Source: DAXETY01 sp051155755 (GTDB taxonomy: Bacteria; Desulfobacterota; Desulfobacteria; Desulfobacterales; SG8-13). From it: a stretch of 64,000 bases of DNA. Numbering within the stretch: the first letter of the stretch is position 1; each line of letters starts with the position of its first letter. Position numbers and translations under genes: made by a program. Below the pieces are notes generated by a model. That model saw nothing but the letters and a program-made list of their open reading frames with translations. It had not been told where the DNA came from and did no database searches. Of the stretch, positions 25,811 to 34,455 are shown piece after piece. Where the stretch lies: NCBI GenBank assembly GCA_051155755.1, contig DAXETY010000059.1:1-64000 (forward strand), in the 5' to 3' direction.

Positions 25811-27037
25811 TTACACCACCTCCTGGAACCAGCGTTTCATGCGGGTCATGACCCGATTGAAAATGTTGTTGTCGCGAATCCGGAACTTGCGGGAACCCTG
25901 GGAGCGGGCCCCGTAGATCACCAGGCCGACACCGGTGGCATACATCGGGTTGTTGACGACATCCACCAGGCCGCTGATGCCCTGGGGCTTGCCGAGACGC
26001 GTGGGCAGGCCGAATATGGTTTCCGCAATTTCATCCGCCCCGTCGAGCATCGAGGAGCCGCCGGTGAGCACCACGCCGGAAGGGATGACATTTTCCATGC
26101 CGGCCCGGTAAATTTCGCGATCGATCAGCGTGAAGATTTCCTCCATGCGGGGCTCCAGGATCTCGCCCAGGATCTGGCGCGGCAATTTACGCGGTTCGCG
26201 GCCCCCCATGGCCGGCACCTCGATGGTTTCATCCCCGCTGATATTGGCCGTTATACAGGTCCCGTAGCGGGTTTTGATCTTTTCGGCTTCGGCGTGGGGG
26301 GTTCGCAGGCCGATGGCGATGTCGTTGGTCAGGTTGTTTCCGCCCAGCGCCAGCACGAAGGTGTGCTTGATGTTTTTCCCGGAAAATACCGCCAGGTCCG
26401 TGGTGCCGCCGCCCATGTCGATCAGGGCCGTGCCCAGTTCCTTTTCCTCTTCGGTGAGAACGGCCTCTCCCGAGGCCAGGGATTCCAGGACGATGTCGCA
26501 GACGTCCAGTCCCGAGCGGTTGGCGCACTTGACAATGTTGTGGGCCGAGGTCACCGCTCCGGTGACGATGTGAATTTTGGCTTCCAGTCGAACGCCGGCC
26601 ATGCCGACCGGGTTCTGAATGCCGGGTTCGTCGTCGACCATGTATTCCTGGGGCAACACGTGAATGACTTCGCGATCCATGGGAATGGCCACCGCACGCG
26701 CGGCGTCGATGACGCGTTCGACGTCCTGTTCGGTGATTTCCGGTCCTTTGATGGCAACGATGCCCCGGCTGTTGAAGCCCGTGATGTGGCCGCCGGCGAT
26801 GCCCGCATAAACGGAGGAAATTTCGCAGCCGGCCATCAGCTCTGCTTCCTCGACCGCCTTTTTGATCGACTCGACGGTGGCTTCAATATTGACCACCACG
26901 CCTTTGCGCAGACCGATGGAAGGGTGTGTGCCGATCCCGATGATATTGGTTTTGCCGCCGGACACTTCGCCGACCACGGCGCAGATCTTCGTCGTTCCGA
27001 TATCCAGACCGACGACGATGTTGCCCTGCTGCTGCAT
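25811..27037 (-). CDS. ftsA: Cell division protein FtsA
   Basis: 408 aa actin-fold ATPase that tethers FtsZ to the membrane. The phosphate-1 motif is VGLDIGTTKICAVVGEV; the inserted 1C domain follows. The second phosphate loop is ALIDMGGGTTDLAVF, and the adenosine motif is VVLTGGSSMLDG. The C-terminal amphipathic helix (VMTRMKRWFQEVV) is the usual membrane-targeting sequence. It has a good ribosome site (AGGAGG) before the ATG and lies 118 bases after ftsQ. Confidence 0.97.
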   Translation of the reverse strand: MQQQGNIVVGLDIGTTKICAVVGEVSGGKTNIIGIGTHPSIGLRKGVVVNIEATVESIKKAVEEAELMAGCEISSVYAGIAGGHITGFNSRGIVAIKGPEITEQDVERVIDAARAVAIPMDREVIHVLPQEYMVDDEPGIQNPVGMAGVRLEAKIHIVTGAVTSAHNIVKCANRSGLDVCDIVLESLASGEAVLTEEEKELGTALIDMGGGTTDLAVFSGKNIKHTFVLALGGNNLTNDIAIGLRTPHAEAEKIKTRYGTCITANISGDETIEVPAMGGREPRKLPRQILGEILEPRMEEIFTLIDREIYRAGMENVIPSGVVLTGGSSMLDGADEIAETIFGLPTRLGKPQGISGLVDVVNNPMYATGVGLVIYGARSQGSRKFRIRDNNIFNRVMTRMKRWFQEVV

Positions 27038-27155
27038 ATGCGACCTCCTTACACTGGCGGTTTCCCTTGAATTGAGCAGTTCATATTTTTAAAAAATCAT
27101 TTTATTCTGTACACCTGCGCTTCGTATGCAAAACGCGTCGCCGCCGATCCTGCGA

Positions 27156-28016
27156 TCACGATTCGCCGCTGGAAATCAGCGGCTGCACCACGATGCGGGC
27201 CGGGTCGTTCAGATCGATGTGCCGGAGTCCGGTCCAGGGCCGGGGCTGTATTTCCCCCAGACGGCCCAACACGGTTTCCAGCACCTCGAACTTGCGCTGG
27301 TAGTCGCCAGTGCCCAGGCGAATGACCAGCGGATCCGGCCCGGCGGTTTGCAGGCTCAACCCGATTTCGCGGTCGAACTGGATGCGCTCCACCGCTGGAA
27401 TCGGCAGCGTGGCCGCGGCAAAGGTACCCAGCTTCAGCACCGCGACCACGTCATCTTCCACCGATGCCCGGGCTTCACCGGTCCGACCCATGGGCTGGAT
27501 GCGAACGTCGGAATAACGAAGCCCCCGAATCACCGGAAGGCCCGTACCTTCGCCTTCCACCAGGGTCTTGAAAATAATGCCCCGGGCGTTCATCAGATAT
27601 TTGCGGTCCAGGTCCAGAACGGCGGCCGCCCGGTGTTCTTCGATCCGGATATCGATCCTCCGGGGAATTTGTCGACGCACATAGGCTTCGGCAATCCAGG
27701 GATGCGACACCAGCCGTTTGCGCACCGCCGAAAGGTTCATTGCCAGTATGTTCGTGCCGGGGGACACCCCGGCCAGGGCAAGTATTTCGGTGCGATCGAG
27801 TTGCCGGTTGCCGGACACGGTGATTGTCTCTGCTCCGAAATACCGACTCTGGGTGATTACGTCGTGACAAAAAATCAGCCCCAGGCTCAGGGCGGCCAGC
27901 GCTCCGGTACCGGCGGTAAATTTCAGCACGGCCATCAGGCCGGCCGTGGGGCTCGTGCCGGAACGGCCCTTTTTTTTACGGAACCGGTTTTTGCGGATGC
28001 GTTTGCTGTCCAACAA
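27156..28016 (-). CDS. ftsQ: Cell division protein FtsQ
   Basis: 286 aa bitopic membrane protein of the divisome. A basic cytoplasmic tail (RIRKNRFRKKKGR) precedes a membrane helix (about 27-50), and a POTRA domain follows (about 58-130: AETITVSGNRQLDRTEILAL), then the FtsQ domain. The start is a TTG inside the 3' end of murB, giving a 41-base overlap; the next TTG codon or a later start is possible. FtsQ links FtsA/FtsK to FtsB/FtsL and FtsWI. Confidence 0.92.
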   Translation of the reverse strand: MLDSKRIRKNRFRKKKGRSGTSPTAGLMAVLKFTAGTGALAALSLGLIFCHDVITQSRYFGAETITVSGNRQLDRTEILALAGVSPGTNILAMNLSAVRKRLVSHPWIAEAYVRRQIPRRIDIRIEEHRAAAVLDLDRKYLMNARGIIFKTLVEGEGTGLPVIRGLRYSDVRIQPMGRTGEARASVEDDVVAVLKLGTFAAATLPIPAVERIQFDREIGLSLQTAGPDPLVIRLGTGDYQRKFEVLETVLGRLGEIQPRPWTGLRHIDLNDPARIVVQPLISSGES

Positions 28017-28958
28017 AGATCACCTCGGGTTCGAGCTTGATTCGAAAACGGTCGAATACCGTATCCCGGATCCGCTCCATCAGTTCGATGACGTCCGCGG
28101 CGCTGGCCCCGCCGCGGTTGACGATGAAATTGGCATGCCGTTCGGACACCTGCGCCCCGCCGATCCGCATGCCTTTGAGACCGGCGCGATCGATCAATCG
28201 GCCCGCGGGCTGGTCCGCGGACGGATTCTTGAAGAAACAGCCCGCGCTGGGCAGCGTTGTCGGCTGGCTGCGGTTGCGCTGCGCAAGATAGCGGGCGACC
28301 TCGGCTTGCAGCGACGCCTTGCGGTCGGCCGCGAGTCGGAACTCGACCCGGATCACGATTTGCGGCGGTATCGCCGGCCCGGCATGCACCCGTTCCCAGG
28401 AAAGGCAACGGTAACCGAAGTCCAGATGGTGCCGGTCGGCCGCCACCGTACTGCCGTCACCGGTCAACACCTCGATGCGCTCGACCACCTCGGCCATGCA
28501 GCCCTGGCGCGTTCCGGCATTCATGACCGCCGCACCACCGACGCTGCCCGGAATCCCGGCGGCAAAGGTAAGTCCCCGCCAACCGTGCTCGGCGGTGTAT
28601 CGCACCAGGGCGGGCAGTTTCACAGCCGCCATGACCGCCAGCCGGACGGCCCTGCCGTCGATTCCGGCGCATGAATTCGATTCAGGCAGCGGGCCGGGGA
28701 GACGACCACCCCGGGGATGCCGGCGTCTCCGACCAGCAGGTTGGTTCCGCCGCCGATGGGCAGGAGCGGCAACCCCCGTTCGCGACATCCGCGGACCAAA
28801 TCCGACAGGTCCCCGGTGCGCTCCGGCGTCACGAAAGCCTCGGCCGGCCCGCCGATGCGTATCCAGGTATGCCGGCTCATGGGCTCGTCGAACCGCAGGG
28901 CAGGGCCGAATCGACCCTGCAGCCATCGGCGGTCGGCGGTTGTCAAAGAGCGATGCAC
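27976..28958 (-). CDS. murB: UDP-N-acetylenolpyruvoylglucosamine reductase, interrupted by a frameshift
   Basis: MurB reduces UDP-GlcNAc-enolpyruvate to UDP-MurNAc with NADPH and FAD. The protein is split over two frames. The ATG at 28958 opens the N-terminal half with WIRIGGPAEAFVTPE and the FAD motif LLPIGGGTNLLVGDAGIPG, then runs to a stop at 28620. The C-terminal half lies in another frame from about 28665 down to 27976: RLAVMAAVKLPALVRY, GIPGSVGGAAVMNAGTRQG, YRCLSWE, the catalytic LPSAGCFFKNP and the C-terminal LEPEVIFVG. The switch lies in 28660-28685 and needs one extra base or a -1 shift. MurB is essential, so a sequencing error, a real mutation compensated elsewhere, or recoding are all possible. 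Without the shift all family motifs are intact. Confidence 0.88.
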
Positions 28959-28960
28959 CT

Positions 28961-30340
28961 TCAGCTCCGGCCACGCAGCGCTTCAACCAGGGATTCGCCG
29001 AGCTTCCAGACATCGCCGGCACCCAGCGTCAAAACGACATCACCGGCCTGGACGGCCTGCTGCAGGGCCTCCAGAGCGGCGGCAAAATCCGGATGGTAAA
29101 ATACGTCCTTGTGACCGTGTTTGCGGATGGCCTCGCACAGCGAGCCGCTGTCGACTTCCTCGATCCGCGGTTCGCCGGCCGCGTAAATCGGCAGCACCAG
29201 CAACAGGTCGGACTGATAAAACGACCGGCTGAATTCATCGAACAGGGCGCGGGTCCGCGAGTATCGATGCGGTTGAAACACCACCACGATCCGCCGGTTG
29301 GGCCAGGCATCCCGGGCAGCCTGCAGGGTCGCCTTGATTTCCGTGGGGTGGTGGCCGTAGTCGTCGACGACGGTAATGCCTTCGACTTCACCCTTGATTT
29401 CCAGGCGCCGCTGCACGCCCTCCAGATTCTCCAGAACCGTTTTGATCGTCTCGAAGGGAATTTCCAGCTCCATGCCCACCGCCACGGCCGCCATGGCATT
29501 GTAGACATTGTGAATGCCGGCCAGATTCAACCGGATGCGGCCCAGTTGCTCTTCCTGGTATTGCAGGGTGAACCGGCTGCCCATGCCTTCAAATTCCACG
29601 TGATTGGCCCGGACGTCTGCCTGGGAGGTCATCCCGTAGGTGACGGTGCGTTTCTCGATGCGGGGGATGAGTTCCTGCAGGGGTTCGTTGTCCAGGCACA
29701 GCACTGCCAGACCGTAAAATGGAATCCGGTTGATGAATTGCAGAAAGGATTCCTGAATCGTTGTCATGTCCGGGTAATAATCGAGATGTTCTCGATCGAT
29801 GTTGGTCACCACGGCGATGGCCGGCGACATCTTTAAAAACGACCCATCGCTTTCATCGGCCTCGGCAACGATGAAGTCGCCTTCACCCAGCCGGGCGTTG
29901 GTGCCGATGCTTTTGAGCTTGCCGCCGATCACCACGGTCGGATCCAGTCCACCGCCGTCGAGCACTGCGGAAACGATCGACGTGGTGGTCGTCTTGCCGT
30001 GGGCGCCGGCCACGGCGATGCTGTACTTGAGCCGCATCAGCTCGGCCAGCATCTCGGCCCTGGGGATCACCGGTATCGCCTCCTGGCGCGCGGCCTTGAC
30101 CTCGGGGTTTTCGGCCGTCACGGCCGAAGAGATCACCACCACATCGGCTCCCTTGATCTGCTCGGGTGTGTGGCCCCGGAAGATCCGCCCCCCCAGGCGC
30201 TGCAGCCGCGCGGTGATGTCGGAAGATTTCACGTCCGAGCCGGAGACGCGGTAACCCAGGTTCAAGAGCAGTTCGGCGATTCCGCTCATGCCGATGCCGC
30301 CGATGCCGACGAAATGGATGTGGTATTTTTTTCGATACAT
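28961..30340 (-). CDS. murC: UDP-N-acetylmuramate--L-alanine ligase
   Basis: 459 aa. It adds L-Ala to UDP-MurNAc with ATP in the cytoplasm. The N-terminal Rossmann domain begins HIHFVGIGGIGMSGIAELL. The ATP P-loop is AGAHGKTTTTSIV, the Mur ligase motif VVTNIDREHLDYY, then DDYGHHPTEIKATL and FQPHRYSRT. The stop is 3 bases before the murB ATG. The 267-base gap to murG on the other side is filled by a heptamer repeat array. Confidence 0.97.
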   Translation of the reverse strand: MYRKKYHIHFVGIGGIGMSGIAELLLNLGYRVSGSDVKSSDITARLQRLGGRIFRGHTPEQIKGADVVVISSAVTAENPEVKAARQEAIPVIPRAEMLAELMRLKYSIAVAGAHGKTTTTSIVSAVLDGGGLDPTVVIGGKLKSIGTNARLGEGDFIVAEADESDGSFLKMSPAIAVVTNIDREHLDYYPDMTTIQESFLQFINRIPFYGLAVLCLDNEPLQELIPRIEKRTVTYGMTSQADVRANHVEFEGMGSRFTLQYQEEQLGRIRLNLAGIHNVYNAMAAVAVGMELEIPFETIKTVLENLEGVQRRLEIKGEVEGITVVDDYGHHPTEIKATLQAARDAWPNRRIVVVFQPHRYSRTRALFDEFSRSFYQSDLLLVLPIYAAGEPRIEEVDSGSLCEAIRKHGHKDVFYHPDFAAALEALQQAVQAGDVVLTLGAGDVWKLGESLVEALRGRS

Positions 30341-30359
30341 GGCTTGCCCGTTAATCGCT

Positions 30360-30470
30360 CATAGCTAGTAGCTAGTAGCTCATAGCTTGTAGCTCATAGT
30401 TCATAGGTCATAGTTCATAGCTCATAGCTCATAGTTGATAGCTCATAGTTGATAGCCCATAGCACGTAGC
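30360..30470. repeat. Heptanucleotide tandem array (about 16 units)
   Basis: Sixteen successive 7-base units match CATAGCT with one to three changes each (for example CATAGCT, AGTAGCT, CATAGTT, GATAGCT). Phase is kept throughout, with no insertions. It lies in the gap between murG and murC and would be transcribed within the dcw mRNA. Confidence 0.9.
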
Positions 30471-30537
30471 AAAAGATAAATGCCTGAAATTGCAAGTACC
30501 TTGCCTCAAATTAAAACCAAACCCCCCGTAACGCGAA

Positions 30538-30599
30538 ACTCGCAACCCGCAACCCGCAACCCGGAAAACCCGCAACCCGATCCAATATCCAATTGGATC
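30538..30599. repeat. Short CGCAACC repeats and a palindrome
   Basis: Four near copies of CGCAACC lie at about 30541-30578, followed by GATCCAAT-ATCCA-ATTGGATC (30579-30599), an 8-bp stem without a T tract. These fill the rest of the murG-murC gap, immediately after the murG stop on the coding strand. Confidence 0.6.
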
Positions 30600-30607
30600 G
30601 AAGGGGT

Positions 30608-31753
30608 TCATATGCGTCGGGGCCCCGTGTCCAGCAGCCCCAGCATGTCGTCGACGATCTCGCGGGCGGCATGGGGTCGCCCCAATCCCCGCGCCTTGGC
30701 TGCCATTTCCGCAAGGATGGACCGATTGGCGGCGTAATGGCTGATTTGCTCCGCCAGCGCGGCGCCGCTCAGGTCTTTTTGTTCGATCATTTCGGCCGCG
30801 CCCCGCTCCACCAGCGCCCTGGCGTTGAGCACCTGGTGGTTGTCGGCGGCGAACGGAAACGGTATGAAAAGTGCGGCTTTTCCCACCGCCGTGATCTCAG
30901 CCACCGTGGAGGCGCCGGCCCGGCACAGGATCAGATCGGCATCCCGGTAGCGGCGTTCCATGTCGTCGAAGAACGCCTGAACGGTGCAGGGCAGATCGAA
31001 ACTTTCATAGGCTTCCCGCACCCGGTATGCATCGACCGCGCCGGTCTGGTGCGTAAAGCGCACATCCTCTCTGCCGGCCAGCAGGGCGGTGGCCTCGATC
31101 ATGGCACTGTTGAGTGCATGCGCACCCTGACTGCCGCCAACGATCAGCACCGAAAGCCGCCGGTGCGCCTCCACAGGGGGCTGTGCTTCACGCACCTGCA
31201 GGATCTGACTGCGCACCGGATTGCCGGTGTGCCGGACCCGGTCCGGTTCGAAAAACGCCTGCGATTCCTCGAAGGTCACATAAACCCGCCGGGCCCAGCG
31301 GGCCAGCATTCGATTGGTGACGCCCGGTCGCAGGTTCTGTTCGTGCAGCACCAGTATCCTGCCGGTCAGGTGCGCGGCCAGGCCCACGGGTCCGGCCGCG
31401 TAGCTGCCCACGCTGAGCACCAGGTCCGGACGGAATCGGTTCAATATCCAGATCGATTTCGTTACGCTCACCGGCAGTCGCAACGAAGACCGGATTTTGG
31501 CCCAGAGACCCCGTCCCTTGATGCCTTCCACCGGGATGTTTTGCAGGGGGAAATCGACGTTGGCCAGCGCCCGGCGTTCGAACTCGTTGCCCCGGCTCAC
31601 AAACAGAGCCCGATGTTGCGGGTTGCGGGAGACGAATTCCTGAGCGACGGCAATCCCCGGAAACAGGTGGCCGCCGGTGCCGCCGCCGGCTACGATCAAG
31701 TGTCGCGGAGGTCCGGAACCAGCCGCTTGCTCGGTTCTGTCAGCGTTTTGCAC
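30608..31753 (-). CDS. murG: UDP-N-acetylglucosamine--MurNAc-pentapeptide transferase
   Basis: About 381 aa from GTG 31753; an ATG at 31795 would add 14 residues but lies deeper in ftsW. MurG adds GlcNAc to lipid I, giving lipid II, on the inner membrane face. The GT28 N-terminal loop is IVAGGGTGGHLFPGIAVA, then SVGSYAAGPVGLAAHL and LHEQNLRPGVTNRML. The C-terminal donor domain has VGGSQGAHALN and LILCRAGASTVAEI. It overlaps ftsW by 14 bases, the usual coupling. Confidence 0.96.
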   Translation of the reverse strand: MQNADRTEQAAGSGPPRHLIVAGGGTGGHLFPGIAVAQEFVSRNPQHRALFVSRGNEFERRALANVDFPLQNIPVEGIKGRGLWAKIRSSLRLPVSVTKSIWILNRFRPDLVLSVGSYAAGPVGLAAHLTGRILVLHEQNLRPGVTNRMLARWARRVYVTFEESQAFFEPDRVRHTGNPVRSQILQVREAQPPVEAHRRLSVLIVGGSQGAHALNSAMIEATALLAGREDVRFTHQTGAVDAYRVREAYESFDLPCTVQAFFDDMERRYRDADLILCRAGASTVAEITAVGKAALFIPFPFAADNHQVLNARALVERGAAEMIEQKDLSGAALAEQISHYAANRSILAEMAAKARGLGRPHAAREIVDDMLGLLDTGPRRI

Positions 31754-32876
31754 GTGTGCGCTCCCGTACCGCCGCTGCCGGTTTCGCGCCGGCAATGTTC
31801 ATCAAGATGCCCACCGAGGCCATGTTCACCAGCAGGGACGTGCCGCCGTAGCTCAAAAAGGGCAGGGTCAGTCCCTTGGTGGGCAGCAGACCCAGGCTGA
31901 CGCCCATATTGACGCAAACCTGCAGGGTGATTCCGGCCGTCAGGCCGAATGCCAGCAGGGTGCCATATGTATCGGGTGCTCGCCGGGCGACGATCACCCC
32001 CCGCCACAGGATCAGTCCGTAAAGAATCAGCGTGACGGTCACCCCGGCCAGTCCCAGTTCTTCGCCGACCACCGAGAAAATGAAATCGGTGTGCGGCTCC
32101 GGCAGGTAGAACAGTTTCTGATATCCCTGGCCGATGCCGGTGCCCCACAACCCGCCGGTGCCGAAGGCCATCCACGAATGAATGATCTGGTAGCCTTCAT
32201 CGGTGGCGTACTTCCACGGATCGAGAAAACTCAACAGCCGTTTCAGCCGGTATTCGGCATGAATCATGTGATAGCCGAGTGCGGGCAGGATCAACAGCAT
32301 TGTGCCCAGCAGGTGACGGAAACGCACACCTCCGACAAAGAGCATGATCCAGGTCAGGGCGCCCAGGATGACCACCGAGCCGAAATCCGGCTGGGCCAGA
32401 ATCAACCCAGTCAGCACGCCGAGCACCACGGCATGGGGAACGAAGCCGATGGCAAAACGTTGCAGGCGTCCCTGTTTTTTGTCCAGGGAATAGGCCAGGT
32501 AAAAGATCAGCGCCAGCCGCGCAAATTCCGACGGTTGAAAATTCACGCTGCCGAAGCGCAGCCAGCGCGCCGAGCCGCCGGCGGAATAACCGAATCCGGT
32601 CAGATGAATCGCCGCCAGCAGCACGACGGCCGCCAGCAGCGCCGGGTATGTCAAAGATCGATACAGGCGGTAAGGGATGCGCCGGCACAGCAGCATCACC
32701 ACCGTGCCCGCCAGGGCGAAAAGGGCCTGCTTCTTCAGGAAAAAATAGCTGTTTTCAATCGTGTTGTGGGCAATTGCCGAACTGGCGCTGTACACCATCA
32801 CAATTCCGATCCCCACCAGGAACAGGACCGGAAACAGCAGGGTGGTGTCATAGGTATTGTCTTCGGCAAATCCCAT
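31740..32876 (-). CDS. ftsW: Lipid II polymerase FtsW
   Basis: 378 aa from ATG 32876; an open frame extends 171 bases upstream, overlapping murD, without homology. This SEDS-family protein with about ten membrane helices polymerises septal peptidoglycan together with FtsI. Family signatures include ARWLRFGSVNFQPSEFARLA, the catalytic-loop region TDFIFSVVGEELGLAG and GLTLPFLSYGGTSLLVN. The start lies 8 bases after the murD stop. Confidence 0.96.
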   Translation of the reverse strand: MGFAEDNTYDTTLLFPVLFLVGIGIVMVYSASSAIAHNTIENSYFFLKKQALFALAGTVVMLLCRRIPYRLYRSLTYPALLAAVVLLAAIHLTGFGYSAGGSARWLRFGSVNFQPSEFARLALIFYLAYSLDKKQGRLQRFAIGFVPHAVVLGVLTGLILAQPDFGSVVILGALTWIMLFVGGVRFRHLLGTMLLILPALGYHMIHAEYRLKRLLSFLDPWKYATDEGYQIIHSWMAFGTGGLWGTGIGQGYQKLFYLPEPHTDFIFSVVGEELGLAGVTVTLILYGLILWRGVIVARRAPDTYGTLLAFGLTAGITLQVCVNMGVSLGLLPTKGLTLPFLSYGGTSLLVNMASVGILMNIAGAKPAAAVRERTRAKR

Positions 32877-32883
32877 CGGTCTC

Positions 32884-34281
32884 CTACGGTGCCGTGCCCG
32901 CGGCTCGCTGCAAATCGGCCACGGCCTGCCGAAAGTCACGGCCGCGCTCGGCATAACTGGTGTACATGTCGAAGCTGGCACAACCCGGGGCCAACAGCAC
33001 GACGTCTCCCGGACGGGCCAGCTCGGCCGCCTGTCGCACGGCTGCATTCATCGAGCCGGCTTCGGTGACCGGCAAATCTCCCTGCAGGGCCCGGCGGATT
33101 TCATCCCGGGCCTCGCCCATCACCACCAGGTGCCGGACCCTTGCGGCCACCGCCGGCCGCAGCGGTTCGAATCGACTGCCCTTGTTGCGTCCGCCCATGA
33201 TCAACACCACCGGTTCGGAGAATCCTTCCAGGGCCCGCACCACGGCATCCACATTGGTGGCCTTCGAATCATTGAAGTAGCGAACCCCACCGACGGCGGC
33301 CACATACTCCAGTCGGTGCGGCAGGCCGGAAAAACATTTCAGGACTGCAACTGCGGCTTCATAGGACCCGCCCAGGCTCAGGGCGGTCAGTACCGCGGCG
33401 GCGGCATTTTCCACGTTGTGGTTGCCGGGCAGTCCGATCGCCGCACGCGGCAGAAAATGCGACGGACGTGCGGCGCGGTCCTCCGCAAGGAAAAATTCGA
33501 CCCCTTCCGGCCGAATCCAGGCACCCTGAAACCCGGACGGCGGAAGATCCGCATCGGCACGGCGGTACACCAGCCTGCGGGCCCTGCAGGGCGCGGCCGC
33601 TTTCTGCACGTTGGCATCGCTGCCGTTGATCACCGCCACGTCGTCGCCCTGCTGATTTTCAAAAATCCGGGCTTTGGACTTCAGGTATCCGTCGAAATCC
33701 GGATAACGGTCCAGGTGGTCGTCGGCGATGTTCAACAGCACCGCCACCGCCGGTTTGAAATGGACAATCGTGTCCAACTGAAAGCTGCTGATCTCGGCCA
33801 CCACAACAGCGGCCTTTACCCCGCGGTCCACGTAGCCGGTCAACGGATCGCCGATGTTGCCGCCCACAAAAACATCGATCCCGGATTCGGACAGCATCGC
33901 GCCCACCAGGCTGCAGGTGGTGGTTTTGCCGTTGGTTCCCGTGACGGCCGCGATGGGCGCGTCGATAAACCGCGCCGCCAGCTCGATTTCGCCGATTACC
34001 TCGGCACCCTTGCGCACGGCCGCCTCGATTTCCGGCAGCTGATGGGGCACGCCCGGGCTGATCACGATCAGTTCGGCGCTTTCGAAGGTCTCCCGACGGT
34101 GTCCTCCCAGTTCCAGCACAACGCCGGCCTGCCGCAGCCCGGCCGTCAACGGCCCGAGTCGCTCGGCGGCGGCGCTGTCGGTGGCGGTGACATCGGCGCC
34201 GCGCCGCCGCAGGAACTGTGCCACGGCGACACCGGACTTGCCCAGACCGACCACCAGCGCTTTTTTACCGGAAAGGTTCAT
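32884..34281 (-). CDS. murD: UDP-N-acetylmuramoylalanine--D-glutamate ligase
   Basis: 465 aa. It adds D-Glu to UDP-MurNAc-L-Ala. N-terminal Rossmann domain: KALVVGLGKSGVAVAQFL. The P-loop is VTGTNGKTTTCSLVG, the second motif LLNIADDHLDRY, and the C-terminal domain starts near GLPHRLEYVAAVGGVRYFND with SKATN. The ATG is followed upstream by the nonamer repeat array that separates it from mraY. Confidence 0.97.
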   Translation of the reverse strand: MNLSGKKALVVGLGKSGVAVAQFLRRRGADVTATDSAAAERLGPLTAGLRQAGVVLELGGHRRETFESAELIVISPGVPHQLPEIEAAVRKGAEVIGEIELAARFIDAPIAAVTGTNGKTTTCSLVGAMLSESGIDVFVGGNIGDPLTGYVDRGVKAAVVVAEISSFQLDTIVHFKPAVAVLLNIADDHLDRYPDFDGYLKSKARIFENQQGDDVAVINGSDANVQKAAAPCRARRLVYRRADADLPPSGFQGAWIRPEGVEFFLAEDRAARPSHFLPRAAIGLPGNHNVENAAAAVLTALSLGGSYEAAVAVLKCFSGLPHRLEYVAAVGGVRYFNDSKATNVDAVVRALEGFSEPVVLIMGGRNKGSRFEPLRPAVAARVRHLVVMGEARDEIRRALQGDLPVTEAGSMNAAVRQAAELARPGDVVLLAPGCASFDMYTSYAERGRDFRQAVADLQRAAGTAP

Positions 34282-34285
34282 GGAA

Positions 34286-34452
34286 ATTGGTTCAATTTGT
34301 TTGATTGGTTCGATTGGTTCAATTGGTTAAAAGGTTCAAATCGTTTTTGGGTTCGATTGGTTCCATTGGTTTCATTGGTTAAATCGTTCAAATCGTTTCG
34401 TTGATTCGATTGGTTCACCGACTGCATTTGTTTCATCCGTTTCCATGGTTTG
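34286..34452. repeat. Nonanucleotide tandem array (about 19 units)
   Basis: About nineteen units of a 9-base motif near ATTGGTTCA (variants ATTGGTTCG, ATTGGTTAA, ATCGTTCAA, ATTGGTTTC) run through almost the whole mraY-murD gap. A few units are one or two bases short. On the coding strand the unit reads TGAACCAAT. No gene is present. Confidence 0.9.
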
Positions 34453-34455
34453 GGA

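Noticed and set aside
28700..29022. Upstream part of the long frame that carries the MurB C-terminal half.
   Set aside because: These residues are Arg/Pro-rich and unlike MurB, while the true N-terminal half is recognisable in the other frame.
30360..30470. Reading the heptamer array as a CRISPR.
   Set aside because: Units are 7 bases with no spacers, so it is a simple tandem repeat.
32857..34404. 515-codon + strand frame covering murD and ending in the nonamer array.
   Set aside because: It is a shadow frame; its Phe/Asp/Trp-rich tail is only the translated repeat.
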